Source of the DNA: Luteimonas gilva
GTDB lineage: Bacteria > Pseudomonadota > Gammaproteobacteria > Xanthomonadales > Xanthomonadaceae
Reading direction: 5' to 3'
Assembly: GCF_005239095.1 (NCBI RefSeq)
Contig: NZ_SZUA01000001.1
Span: 832,848 to 896,847, forward strand
DNA length: 64,000 bases
Both the position numbers and the translations under genes were made by a program. Under the pieces are notes generated by a model. It was not told the DNA's origin. It did not search any database and saw only the letters and a program-made list of their open reading frames with translations. Positions 38,812 through 47,486 of the stretch are shown here, one piece after another (position 1 is the first letter of the stretch; each line of letters starts with the position of its first letter).

Positions 38812-40578
38812 ATGCCACGTTTGTCCTTGCTCGCCTTGTTGACCGCCCTCGCCCTGCCCGCCTTCGCGGCGGACCCGGCGCTCACCACCGTCTCCGAACG
38901 CAGCGGCTTCTTGAAGACCGGCCGCTACGACGAAGCGATCGCCTTGTGCGCCGCATTCGCCCAACGCTATCCGGACGCGGTGCGTTGCACCGACTTCGGC
39001 ACCACGCCCGAAGGCCGGCCGATGAAGGCGCTGGTGGTTTCGCGCAGCGGCGCGCTGACGCCGCAGGCCGCGCGCGAACGCGGACTGCCCGTGGTGCTGA
39101 TCCAAGGCGGCATCCACGCCGGCGAAATCGACGGCAAGGACGCCGGCTTCCTGGCTTTGCGCCAGATCCTGGACGGCGAAGCGGCGCCGGGCGCGCTCGA
39201 CAAACTGGTCTGGGTCTTCGTGCCGGTGTTCAACGTCGACGGCCATGAGCGCTTCGGCCGCTGGAACCGGCCTAACCAACGCGGCCCCGAGGAAATGGGC
39301 TGGCGCACCACCGCGCAGAACTACAACCTCAACCGCGATTACATGAAGGCCGACGCACCGGAAATGCGCGCGATGTTGGGCCTGGTCCAGACCTGGGACC
39401 CGATCGCGATGGTCGACCTGCACGTGACCGACGGCGCCAAGTTCGAGCATGACATCTCGATCCAGGTCGAACCGGTCAACTCCGGCGACGCCGAGATGCG
39501 CAAGTCCGGCCGCGCGCTGCGCGACGGCACCATCGAAAAGCTGACCGCGCAGGGCTCGCTGCCGCTGGCCTACTACCCGTCCTTCGTCGAGAACGACGTG
39601 CCGACCTCCGGCTTCGTCGACGGCGTCCCCACGCCGCGCTTCTCGCATGGCTATTTCCAGCTGCGCAACCGCTACGGCATGCTGGTCGAAACGCATTCGT
39701 GGAAGGACTACCCGACCCGCGTGCGGATCACCCGCAACACCATCGTCGACGTGCTCGAACTGGCGGCGCGCGACGGCGCCGGCTGGGTAAAGACGGCGCA
39801 CGAAGCCGATGCGCGCGCGGAAAAGCTCGGCGGCAAGCTGGTGCCGCTGGATTACGCCGCCACCGACAAAGTGCGCACGGTCGACTTCCGCGGCTATGAA
39901 TACACCCGCACGCCTTCGGACATCTCCGGCGCGCCGATGACGCATTACGACGAGACCAAGCCGCAAATCTGGAAATTGCCGCTGCGCGATGAAGTGCTGC
40001 CGTCGGTCACCGTCGCCGCGCCCAAGGGCGGCTACATCGTTCCGGCCGCGTTCGCGGCGCAAATCGCGGAAAAGCTGAAGGTCCACGGCATCGAATACCG
40101 CACCCTGGGCGCGGGCCTGGCGAAAGCCAAAGTCGAAGCCTTCCGCGCCGCCCAAACCAAATTCGCCGCCGGTTCGGTCGAAGGCCACCAGCGCCTGACT
40201 CTGCAAGGCGAATGGAAACCGGAAACCCGCGACGTCGCGGCCGGCAGCCTGTTCGTGCCGATCGCCCAGCCCAAGGCGCGGCTGGCGATGGGCCTGCTGG
40301 AACCGATGGCGCCCGACGCCTACGTCGAATGGGGCGAGTTCAACAACGCTTTCGAGCGCAAGGAATACATGGAAGCGTACGTGGCCGAAGACGTGGCGCG
40401 CGAAATGCTGGCCAAGGATGCGAAGCTGAAGCAGGAGTTCGAGTTGCGCTTGAAGAACGACCTGGCCTTCGCCCGCGATCCGCAGGCGCGTTTGGAATTC
40501 TTCGCCCGGCGGCATTCCTCGTGGGACGACCGCTACAACCTGTATCCCGTGCTGCGCGTCGCTACGGCACCGAAGTAA
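38812..40578 (+). CDS. M14-family metallocarboxypeptidase (exported)
   Basis: 588 aa. Zinc ligands are H102 and E105 in GGIHAGEIDGKD and H204 in VDLHVTDGAKFEH. An NLNRDY segment before the last His is also typical. The signal peptide is MPRLSLLALLTALALPAFA. ATG 38812 was chosen because GGGG lies nine nt before it and it gives the cleanest signal peptide; 38803 is an alternative. The C-terminal 230 residues form an additional domain. It probably trims peptides or peptidoglycan in the periplasm. Confidence 0.9.
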   Translation: MPRLSLLALLTALALPAFAADPALTTVSERSGFLKTGRYDEAIALCAAFAQRYPDAVRCTDFGTTPEGRPMKALVVSRSGALTPQAARERGLPVVLIQGGIHAGEIDGKDAGFLALRQILDGEAAPGALDKLVWVFVPVFNVDGHERFGRWNRPNQRGPEEMGWRTTAQNYNLNRDYMKADAPEMRAMLGLVQTWDPIAMVDLHVTDGAKFEHDISIQVEPVNSGDAEMRKSGRALRDGTIEKLTAQGSLPLAYYPSFVENDVPTSGFVDGVPTPRFSHGYFQLRNRYGMLVETHSWKDYPTRVRITRNTIVDVLELAARDGAGWVKTAHEADARAEKLGGKLVPLDYAATDKVRTVDFRGYEYTRTPSDISGAPMTHYDETKPQIWKLPLRDEVLPSVTVAAPKGGYIVPAAFAAQIAEKLKVHGIEYRTLGAGLAKAKVEAFRAAQTKFAAGSVEGHQRLTLQGEWKPETRDVAAGSLFVPIAQPKARLAMGLLEPMAPDAYVEWGEFNNAFERKEYMEAYVAEDVAREMLAKDAKLKQEFELRLKNDLAFARDPQARLEFFARRHSSWDDRYNLYPVLRVATAPK

Positions 40579-40594
40579 TCAACTGCCCTCTTCC

Positions 40595-40680
40595 GCTGCA
40601 GTTAGCTCTCTCTCGCTGCAGTTAGCTCTCTCTCGCTGCAGTTAGCCCTCTCCCGCTTGCGGGAGAGGGTTGGGTGAGGG
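40595..40680. repeat. 20-bp tandem repeat joined to a palindromic unit
   Basis: GCTGCAGTTAGCTCTCTCTC occurs at 40595-40614 and 40615-40634, with a third, slightly changed copy (40635-40654) that runs into CCCTCTCCCGC-TT-GCGGGAGAGGG and GGGTGAGGG. Repeat growth at the edge of a palindrome is the simplest reading. Confidence 0.75.
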
Positions 40681-40711
40681 CAAGCCGCGACGCACCCAAG
40701 GATCACCCGTC

Positions 40712-41794
40712 ATGCGCATCCTCTTCTGGTTCGCTTCTCTGATCATGACCGGTTTCCTTTCGTCGGCTTTTGGCGCGAACGCCGCCGACATCGCCCGCCG
40801 CGACTTCCACGTCACCACTTCCGACGGCATCCGCCTGCACGTCCGCGAAGTCGCCGCCAACGGTTCGAAAGCCCAAGCCGAACCCTTGATCCTCATCCAC
40901 GGCGCGCGCGTCCCCGGCGTCGGCTCCTTCGACCTGCCCGTCGCGAACGGCTCGCTCGCCGCCGACCTCGCCCAACGCACCGGCCGCAAGGTCTATGTGA
41001 TGGACGCGCGCGGCTACGGCGGTTCCGACCGGCCCGCGGCGATGGGCAAACCCGCCGCGGAATCCAAACCGCTTTCCCGCGCTTTCGAAGTCGTGCGCGA
41101 CATCGACGCCGTCGTCGATGCGGTGCGCGGCAAGCGCGCCAAGGTCGCCTTGCTCGGCTGGGCCACCGGCGGCATGTGGGCCGCGTTCTACGCCTCGCTG
41201 CATCCGGAAAAAGTAGGCGATCTGATTACCTTGAACGCGCTTTACGGCGGCTCGTCCGAACACGCCATGCTCGGAAAAGGTTCGTCGCTGAGCGATCCGC
41301 AACATCCCGACCGGCTGATTCCCGACATCGGCGGTTATGCCGAATATCCCGCGACTTCCTTGTTCGGCGTTTGGGACCGCTCGATACCGGCGGAAGACAA
41401 AACCGCATGGCGCGATCCGGCCATCGCCCAGGCGTATGCGGCGGCGGCGCTGGCCAGCGACCCCGCTTCGGGTTCGCACGACCCGCCCGCCTTCCGCGCA
41501 CCGATGGGCGCGATGGAAGACAGCTTCTATCAAGGCACCGGGCGCCGCCTGTTCGACGCCTCGTCCATCACCGCGCGCATCCTGATCGTGCGCTCCGGCC
41601 GCGATTTCTGGAGCCGTCCCGAAGACGCCGCCACGCTCGCGCGCGAGGCCGTGCGCAGCGCACAGGTCGAACGGCTCGACTTGCCCGATTCCACCCACCT
41701 GGTCCATCTCGACCGCCCGGAACGCGGCCGCGAGCGGCTGATCGCCGGAATCGCAGCCTTCCTGTCGCCGGAAAGCGCCGTAAAACGCCCCTGA
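40712..41794 (+). CDS. Exported alpha/beta-hydrolase-fold protein
   Basis: 360 aa. Signal peptide ends around SAFGANA. The oxyanion HG motif is LILIHGARVPG, then VYVMDARGYGGSDRP as in alpha/beta hydrolases. The nucleophile elbow reads G149-W-A151-T-G-G154, so alanine stands where serine is expected. The acid and histidine positions look present (VRSGRDFW and DSTHLVHLD). Either the protein is not a standard hydrolase or it uses another residue. The substrate is unknown. It is directly upstream of the second ECF sigma gene but has a 25-nt gap. Confidence 0.82.
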   Translation: MRILFWFASLIMTGFLSSAFGANAADIARRDFHVTTSDGIRLHVREVAANGSKAQAEPLILIHGARVPGVGSFDLPVANGSLAADLAQRTGRKVYVMDARGYGGSDRPAAMGKPAAESKPLSRAFEVVRDIDAVVDAVRGKRAKVALLGWATGGMWAAFYASLHPEKVGDLITLNALYGGSSEHAMLGKGSSLSDPQHPDRLIPDIGGYAEYPATSLFGVWDRSIPAEDKTAWRDPAIAQAYAAAALASDPASGSHDPPAFRAPMGAMEDSFYQGTGRRLFDASSITARILIVRSGRDFWSRPEDAATLAREAVRSAQVERLDLPDSTHLVHLDRPERGRERLIAGIAAFLSPESAVKRP

Positions 41795-41806
41795 GCCGCT
41801 CTTTGG

Positions 41807-41812
41807 CATACT
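41807..41812 (+). promoter_or_regulatory. -10-like hexamer CATACT for a leaderless start
   Basis: Seven nt separate CATACT from the ATG of the ECF sigma gene at 41820. No Shine-Dalgarno lies between. Confidence 0.35.
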
Positions 41813-41819
41813 CGGCGCC

Positions 41820-42377
41820 ATGCCGACGTCTACCGACAGCGACCAGCTCAGCGCCCTGCTGCGGGCCACCGCCGCCGGCGACCGGGTCGCGTTCGAGGCG
41901 CTGTACGCCCGCACTTCGGCGAAACTTTTCGGCGTCTGCCTGCGTATCTTGGGACAACCCGGCGAAGCGGAAGAGGCGCTCCAGGATGCTTATCTCGCCG
42001 TCTGGCGCAAGGCCGAGCGTTTCGATGCCGCGCTCGCCAGCCCGATCACCTGGCTGGCGATGGTCGCGCGCAACAAAGCGATCGACCGCTTGCGCGCCGA
42101 CCGCGTCGGCCGCGCGTCGACGGCGATCGACCTGCAGGCCGAACTCGCCGACGAAAATCCGAACGCCGCGGCGCTCGCCGAAGCCGATGCGGAAGGCAGG
42201 CGCTTGCGCCGCTGCATCGACGAGTTGCCCAACGAACAACGCAATGCGGTCCGCACCGCTTTTTTCGAAGGCTGCACTTATGAGGAACTCGCCGCCCGCA
42301 GCGGCCATCCGCTCGGCACCGTCAAGAGCTGGATCCGCCGCGGACTACTCAGACTGAAGGCTTGCCTGGAACGATGA
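41820..42377 (+). CDS. ECF-type RNA polymerase sigma factor (SigK-like)
   Basis: 185 aa. Region 2 is FEALYARTSAKLFGVCLRIL...AEEALQDAYLAVWRKA; region 2.4 is PITWLAMVARNKAIDRLR. Region 4 is LPNEQRNAVRTAFFEG and the helix-turn-helix TYEELAARSGHPLGTVKSWIRRGL. The next gene overlaps by 4 nt and encodes an RskA-like anti-sigma factor, and a fasciclin gene follows. This sigma/anti-sigma/fasciclin order resembles the SigK-RskA system, where fasciclin proteins are regulated targets. Confidence 0.93.
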   Translation: MPTSTDSDQLSALLRATAAGDRVAFEALYARTSAKLFGVCLRILGQPGEAEEALQDAYLAVWRKAERFDAALASPITWLAMVARNKAIDRLRADRVGRASTAIDLQAELADENPNAAALAEADAEGRRLRRCIDELPNEQRNAVRTAFFEGCTYEELAARSGHPLGTVKSWIRRGLLRLKACLER

Positions 42378-43105
42378 ACAGCAACGGCCCCGCCACGCCT
42401 CCGCACGACCCGCCCGAGCACGCGATGCTCGCGGCCGAGTACGCGCTGGGCGTGCTTGATGCGCAGGCGCGGCGCGAAGCCGAGCGGCGGATCGCGGAGG
42501 ATCCCGCTTTCGCCGCCGAAGTCGCCGCCTGGGAAGCGCGCCTGGCGACGATGCTGGACGAGGCGGAACCCGTCGCGCCGCCCGAGCGCGTGTGGCCGCG
42601 CATACGGGCGACGCTTGGGCACGACGCGAACGAGAAAAAAAGCGCGCCGCGCGCATCGCTGTGGCAAAGCCTGCCGTTCTGGCGCCTCGCCGGCGCGACC
42701 GGATTCGCCTTCGCCGCCGCCGCGATGGTCTATATCGCGGTGCAACGTCCGCCCGAAACGGTTTCCGGCGCACCGTACGTGGCGGCGATCCGCCGCGACG
42801 ACGGCAGCGCCGCCTACAGCGCTACGCTCGACATGCAGCGCGGCATGATGGTGGTGATGCCGCTGGGCGACGGATCCGTGGACGCTTCCCGCGTTCCCGA
42901 ACTCTGGCTGATTCCCGCCGACGGCAAGCCGCGCTCGCTCGGCGTGATCAAGCGCGACGGAGCGATGACGATGCACTTGCCCGCCCCATTGCGCGACATG
43001 GCGGACGGCGCGATGTTGGCGGTATCGATGGAACCGCCCGGCGGATCGCCCACCGGTTCGCCCACCGGCCCGGTGATGGCCCAGGGCCGCATCGTCCGGA
43101 TTTGA
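42374..43105 (+). CDS. RskA-like membrane anti-sigma factor
   Basis: 243 aa. The N-terminal cytoplasmic domain (MLAAEYALGVLDAQARREAERRI) is the anti-sigma domain of the RskA type. One membrane helix (LAGATGFAFAAAAMVYIAVQ, about 112-131) precedes a periplasmic RskA-type domain with VPELWLIPADGKPRSLGVI. The start overlaps the sigma stop (ATGA). It holds its sigma factor until proteolysis in the membrane; the protease is not in this cluster. The rhomboid gene is 6 kb away and no link is shown. Confidence 0.92.
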   Translation: MNSNGPATPPHDPPEHAMLAAEYALGVLDAQARREAERRIAEDPAFAAEVAAWEARLATMLDEAEPVAPPERVWPRIRATLGHDANEKKSAPRASLWQSLPFWRLAGATGFAFAAAAMVYIAVQRPPETVSGAPYVAAIRRDDGSAAYSATLDMQRGMMVVMPLGDGSVDASRVPELWLIPADGKPRSLGVIKRDGAMTMHLPAPLRDMADGAMLAVSMEPPGGSPTGSPTGPVMAQGRIVRI

Positions 43106-43194
43106 TCGACGATCGCTGCATCCGAACGGCGCCGGCCGCCGTAACTCCATTGCCCCTGCCGATCAGGGGTTCCCACTCAATGGAGAGCCTAGCC

Positions 43195-43782
43195 ATGAAC
43201 CCGATCCGCAATCGCCTGTTCCTCGCCTGCACCGCACTGTCGTTGGCGTTCGCCGCCGTAGCCGCGCCCGCTTTCGCCGCCGACGGCATGTCCAAGGAAC
43301 GCACCGTCACCGTCGGCGGCGCGCCGATGTACCCGTCCAAGAACATCGTCCAGAACGCGGTCAATTCGAAGGACCACACCACTTTGGTCGCCGCGGTGAA
43401 AGCGGCGGGCTTGGTGGACACGCTGTCCGGCCCCGGCCCGTTCACCGTGTTCGCGCCGACCAACGCTGCGTTCGCGGCGCTGCCCGCGGGTACGGTCGAT
43501 ACGCTGCTCAAGCCCGAGAACAAGGGCACGCTGACCAAGGTGCTGACCTACCACGTGGTGGCCGGCCGGATGACCGCCGGCGATCTGATGGCCGCGATCA
43601 AGAAGGGCGGCGGCAAAGCGTCGCTGACCACGGTCGAAGGCGAACCGCTGACCGCGACCCAATCCGGCAAGACGCTGTGGGTGGTCGACGCCAAAGGCGG
43701 CCGCGCGCGGGTGTCGATCGGCGATGTGCTGCAATCGAACGGCGTGATTCATGTCGTCGACAAGGTGTTGATGCCTAAGTGA
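43195..43782 (+). CDS. Exported fasciclin-domain protein
   Basis: 195 aa with a signal peptide ending around AAPAFA, then one fasciclin (FAS1) domain. GPGPFTVFAPTNAAFAALPAG is the H1-box region and VLQSNGVIHVVDKVLMPK is the H2 box at the C-terminus. GGAG lies before the ATG at 43195. FAS1 proteins mediate adhesion or bind polysaccharide; the partner is unknown. Position after the sigma/anti-sigma pair suggests it is controlled by it. A terminator follows. Confidence 0.92.
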   Translation: MNPIRNRLFLACTALSLAFAAVAAPAFAADGMSKERTVTVGGAPMYPSKNIVQNAVNSKDHTTLVAAVKAAGLVDTLSGPGPFTVFAPTNAAFAALPAGTVDTLLKPENKGTLTKVLTYHVVAGRMTAGDLMAAIKKGGGKASLTTVEGEPLTATQSGKTLWVVDAKGGRARVSIGDVLQSNGVIHVVDKVLMPK

Positions 43783-43828
43783 CATCGGAAGCGCGCTGAG
43801 TTTTCGCTGCGACACTCGCCATCGCCCA

Positions 43829-43859
43829 GCCCTCTTCCGCATGCGGGAGAGGGCTTTTT
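43829..43859 (+). terminator. Rho-independent terminator after the fasciclin gene
   Basis: GCCCTCTTCCGC-AT-GCGGGAGAGGGC is an almost perfect stem (one mismatch) followed by TTTTTA. The stem belongs to the CCCTCTCCC repeat family, so a repeat seems to have been adopted as a terminator. Confidence 0.8.
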
Positions 43860-43992
43860 ATCGGAGCTTTAGCCGCCATTTTCGCGAAAGCGGTATCCAG
43901 CGGCTTTCTCTTCGCATGTAACGATATGTAACACCGCTCATCTCGTCCGGCGGCGATAGAATTCCGCCGACGCACTTATTCTGGAAACCGGA

Positions 43993-44850
43993 ATGCGAGC
44001 AATCTTCGGAATCCGCCGAACATTTTGCCTAATAGCATTGGCCCTGATCCCGCTTGCGGCGATCGCCAAGAAACCGGTACGCGGCCCCGAAATATCGCTC
44101 GTCACCCTCAACCTCTATCACGACAAAGCGGACTGGCCCAAGCGCCTGCCTCTGATCCTGGCCGAGCTGCGCCGGCTCAACCCGGATGTCATTACGCTGC
44201 AGGAAGTAATCGGCCGCGAAAACCTGCGCAACCAGGCGCAAACGCTGGCCGACGAGCTCGGCTACGAATACGCGTTTTCATCGGTCGATCCGGAAAGCCA
44301 GCCGCAACGCTACGGCAACGCGATCCTGACTCGCCGCCCGATCCTGGCGCAGCATTGGACCCGGCTCGAGCCGCTGGACGATTCGCGCACCGCCCTGCAC
44401 TTGCGGATCGCGGTCGGCGACCGCACGCTCAACGTCTACACCACGCACTTGCATTGGACTGACGGCGGCGGCGCGATCCGGCAGCGCCAAGTCGCGGACT
44501 TGATGCGCTTCATCGCCGACACCGCCGACGGCGCGCCTTCGCTGGTGGCCGGCGATTTCAACGCGGTCGCAGCTGCGCCCGAGTTGAAAGCGCTGACCGA
44601 GGGTTTTGCGGACGCGTACGGCGCTTTGCACCCTAACGAAGCGGCCGATCCGAAAGCCAACAGCACGCTCAACCTGTCCTATTACCCGCCCAAGCGGATC
44701 GATCACGTTTTCCTGCAGCGGGGCGTTCTGGTTCCCGAGTCGGCCACCGTCATCCTGAATCGCCCGGATAGCGAAGGCCATTGGCCATCCGATCACTACG
44801 GCGTAGCAGTGCGTCTCCGCTTGCCCCCGCCTGCGCGCAGCGCCGATTAA
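43993..44850 (+). CDS. Endonuclease/exonuclease/phosphatase-family protein (exported)
   Basis: 285 aa with a signal peptide ending near AAIAKK. The EEP fold is shown by ISLVTLNLYHD, ITLQEVIGRE (metal-binding Glu), GDFNAVAAAPE and the C-terminal PSDHYGVAVRL (active-site His). The group includes nucleases, phosphatases and sphingomyelinases; the substrate is unknown. Upstream 210 nt hold the fasciclin terminator and an AT-richer stretch (about 43905-43975) that probably contains the promoter. Confidence 0.87.
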   Translation: MRAIFGIRRTFCLIALALIPLAAIAKKPVRGPEISLVTLNLYHDKADWPKRLPLILAELRRLNPDVITLQEVIGRENLRNQAQTLADELGYEYAFSSVDPESQPQRYGNAILTRRPILAQHWTRLEPLDDSRTALHLRIAVGDRTLNVYTTHLHWTDGGGAIRQRQVADLMRFIADTADGAPSLVAGDFNAVAAAPELKALTEGFADAYGALHPNEAADPKANSTLNLSYYPPKRIDHVFLQRGVLVPESATVILNRPDSEGHWPSDHYGVAVRLRLPPPARSAD

Positions 44851-44889
44851 GGCCATACTGCAGTTCCGCATTCCCCCGGAGCGGTCGCC

Positions 44890-45588
44890 GTGAAAGTTGT
44901 GTCGAGCGTCGCATTGTTGCCCGCGCTTGTTCTGATTTCGGCTTGCGGGCCGCGCGAACAAGCGTCCGCGGCGTCCACCGCACCCGCGCCGCAACCCGCG
45001 GCGCCGTCCCAGCCGGCGCCAGCTGCGGGACCGTCCCGCTGGCGCTGCGGGGAACTGCTCGTATCGGCGGCCTACGCGGACAGACATGCCGAGCTCTTCT
45101 TCTCCGGCCGCAAAATGACATTGCCGCTCGCCAAGTCCGCTTCGGGCGCGCGATACGCGGACGAAAGCGGCAACGAATTCTGGACCAAGGGCGGCGAAGG
45201 CACGCTCGTCCTGGCCGGCGAAGAAAAGCGCGACTGCACGGCGACGCAGGACATATCGCCTTGGGAAGCCGCGAAAGCCCGCGGCGCCATATTCCGCGGC
45301 ATCGGCCAGGAACCGGGCTGGTGGGTGGAGATCGGCAGCGGCGATTCGCCGCCGCTGCACGCGGAACTCGATTATGGCGAGCGCAAGATCGACGTCGCCA
45401 AAACCCAGGGCATCAGCAGCACGCACGGCTACGGCGGACAGCTGGACGACGGCACCGCCGTTGTGCTGCGCACCTGGCAGGAAGCCTGCAGCGATGCGAT
45501 GAACGGGGAGCGCTTCGAACAACGCGCCGAACTGACCGTCGGGAATAAGACCTATCGCGGCTGCGGCGCGTATCTCGACGCCCGATGA
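44890..45588 (+). CDS. Lipoprotein with MliC-like and COG3650-like domains
   Basis: 232 aa, GTG start with GGAG nine nt upstream. Lipobox LISAC gives a lipid anchor, followed by an Ala/Pro-rich spacer. Residues about 50-115 resemble MliC/PliC lysozyme inhibitors (WRCGELLV, then SGARYADESGNEFWTKGGEGTL). Residues about 130-232 resemble COG3650 proteins (FRGIGQEPGWWVEI). If right, this would be an outer membrane inhibitor of C-type lysozyme. The domain assignment is by eye. Its stop overlaps the methyltransferase start. Confidence 0.72.
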   Translation: MKVVSSVALLPALVLISACGPREQASAASTAPAPQPAAPSQPAPAAGPSRWRCGELLVSAAYADRHAELFFSGRKMTLPLAKSASGARYADESGNEFWTKGGEGTLVLAGEEKRDCTATQDISPWEAAKARGAIFRGIGQEPGWWVEIGSGDSPPLHAELDYGERKIDVAKTQGISSTHGYGGQLDDGTAVVLRTWQEACSDAMNGERFEQRAELTVGNKTYRGCGAYLDAR

Positions 45589-46316
45589 CCACGGCCTCGT
45601 CCCCCAATCTGCTGGACGTCAACCGCCGTTTCTATGACGCGCTATGGCGCGACGCGGTGCTGATCGCACCGCAGCGCTTCAACACCTGGCCTTTGGTGGA
45701 TGCGCTGGCGGCGCAAGCGCCGCGGCGCTTGGAAGTGGCGCCTGGCTTGCGGCCGCGCCTGCCGGTCGCGGGCACCGCGTTCGCCGACGTCAGCCCGCCG
45801 GCGCTGCGCCAACTCGGATCGCAAGGCGGGCTATGCGTGCAGGCGCTGGCCGATGCGCTGCCGTTCCCGGACGCCGCGTTCGACCTGGTCTGCGCCTTCG
45901 ACATCATCGAACACATCGAAGCCGACGAAGCCGCGGTCGCGGAGCTGGCGCGCGTCGCCGCGCCGGGCGCCGCGCTGCTGTTGTCGGTGCCGATCCATAT
46001 GGCCGCCTGGACGCCCTTCGACGATTTCGTCGGCCATTACCGCCGTTACGAACCGGCCGCCTTGCTCGCCCTGCTGCGCCGCCACGGTTTCGAGCTGCGG
46101 CGCAGCGCGGCGCACGGCATGCAACCCAAATCGACTTGGTTGCTCAAACTGGGCATGTGGTTCCTGACCCACCAGCGCGAACGCGCGATGTGGTGGTACA
46201 ACCGGGTGTTCATGCGTTTCGCGCTGGGCGCGCAGCCGCCTCTGTCGCCCGCGCCCGGCCTGATCGACAGCGACGGTGTCGATACGCTGTTGCTGGAGTG
46301 CCGCAAGCTCGCCTGA
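45585..46316 (+). CDS. Class I SAM-dependent methyltransferase
   Basis: 243 aa, overlapping the upstream lipoprotein gene by 4 nt. The motif LPFPDAAFDLVCAFDIIEHIEADEAA and the following GAALLLSVPIHM are methyltransferase motifs II to IV. Motif I is weak (RLEVAPGLRPRLP instead of ExGxGxG), so the SAM site is unusual. FVGHYRRYEP and the basic C-terminus recur in methyltransferases near glycan or lipid genes. Substrate unknown. Confidence 0.83.
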   Translation: MTTASSPNLLDVNRRFYDALWRDAVLIAPQRFNTWPLVDALAAQAPRRLEVAPGLRPRLPVAGTAFADVSPPALRQLGSQGGLCVQALADALPFPDAAFDLVCAFDIIEHIEADEAAVAELARVAAPGAALLLSVPIHMAAWTPFDDFVGHYRRYEPAALLALLRRHGFELRRSAAHGMQPKSTWLLKLGMWFLTHQRERAMWWYNRVFMRFALGAQPPLSPAPGLIDSDGVDTLLLECRKLA

Positions 46317-46317
46317 T

Positions 46318-47316
46318 TCACGCTTCGGCGCGGTTGCGCCCCTTGTTCTTGGCCCGGTACATCGCGCTGTCGGCCAGATTCACCCAATCCTGCACGCTGA
46401 CCAGCAGGCGATTGGCTTCGGCCATGCCGATGCTGACCGTGCAACGCCTGCCCGGCGCCTCGGATATCTCGACTTTTTCCACCGCGAAACGGATGCGCTC
46501 GGCGACTTCGCGCGCGCCGTCGGCGCTGGTCTCGGCCAGCAGCACGCAGAATTCGTCGCCGCCGAACCGCGCCGGAGTATCGATTTCGCGCAGGCACGAC
46601 CTCAGCACTTCGGAAACCGCGCGCAGCATCGCGTCCCCCGCGACGTGGCCGTGGCCATCGTTGATCGATTTGAAATCGTCCAGGTCGACCATCATCACCA
46701 CCGCCGGCCGGCGGGTGCGCTGGTAGCGCGCGAGTTCGCGTTCCGCCGCTTCTTCCCAATGCTTGCGGTTGTACAACCCGGTAATGTCGTCGATCCGGTT
46801 CAAATACTGCAGCATCTGGTTTTGGATCAGGACTTTGCGCCCCAAGCCCCAGGCTGCGGTGCTGATCGCCATGGGATAAGCGAACAGGAACGGTAAGCAA
46901 GCGGCGATCACGAACATGCTGGTGTAGATCTGCACCGGGAAGCCCAGCGCCGCCCAAGCGACGGCGCAAGCGACCGCTTGCGCCATCGCTGTGCGGCCCA
47001 GGAAACGCCAACCGGCCACGCCGATCTTGTCCATCGACAGCATCGCCGCCAGCAGCGCGCTCGGCAGCAGGTTGAACTGCATCACCGCGATCCACATTCC
47101 GCCCAGCGCGGAATCGGCGGTCAGGTTGCGGAACTCGGTCCGCGAGGGATCGCGCGAGCGGTTCGACAGCCAATAGGCCACATGCGGCCAAACGTAGCCG
47201 TTGAGGAACAGCATCGCCCAGAACGGCCACGGCGTCGCCCGCTCGTACAGCACCGCGGCGATCGGCAGCACGCCGAGCCCCAAGCCCAGCGCGCGCATGC
47301 GGTGGATGCGCGACAC
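46318..47316 (-). CDS. Diguanylate cyclase, MASE2-GGDEF
   Basis: 332 aa. The N-terminal MASE2 membrane domain (RIHRMRALGLGLGVLPIAAV; FLNGYVWPHVAYWL; ADSALGGMWIAVMQFNLLPS) has about five helices. The GGDEF domain has ARFGGDEFCVLL and an intact RxxD inhibition site (REID) before it. It makes cyclic di-GMP from GTP at the inner membrane. The GTG at 47316 is the first usual start codon in the open frame; about 30 open codons lie before it, so the true start may be a rarer codon. Confidence 0.9.
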   Translation of the reverse strand: MSRIHRMRALGLGLGVLPIAAVLYERATPWPFWAMLFLNGYVWPHVAYWLSNRSRDPSRTEFRNLTADSALGGMWIAVMQFNLLPSALLAAMLSMDKIGVAGWRFLGRTAMAQAVACAVAWAALGFPVQIYTSMFVIAACLPFLFAYPMAISTAAWGLGRKVLIQNQMLQYLNRIDDITGLYNRKHWEEAAERELARYQRTRRPAVVMMVDLDDFKSINDGHGHVAGDAMLRAVSEVLRSCLREIDTPARFGGDEFCVLLAETSADGAREVAERIRFAVEKVEISEAPGRRCTVSIGMAEANRLLVSVQDWVNLADSAMYRAKNKGRNRAEA

Positions 47317-47486
47317 GAAACGCAGGTCGCGCGCCCGCGATTCGGGCGCGAGGTCGTCGGCCAGTGCCGCCTTGGTGCTAGTCAGACCCAGAAACCGCTC
47401 CTCGACGCCGCGATGAAAGATTCGAGCTCAGCGAGCGCCGCAGCGCAACGCCGCCGCGCCGCCGCGATCGCGCAACGTGACGGCCG

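Noticed and set aside
38776-40515. 579-codon minus-strand ORF opposite the M14 peptidase
   Set aside because: Antisense shadow; the sense frame has the zinc ligands and signal peptide.
42374-43105. Start at 42362 for the anti-sigma gene
   Set aside because: The later ATG at 42374 gives the ATGA overlap with the sigma stop, as in the first ECF module.
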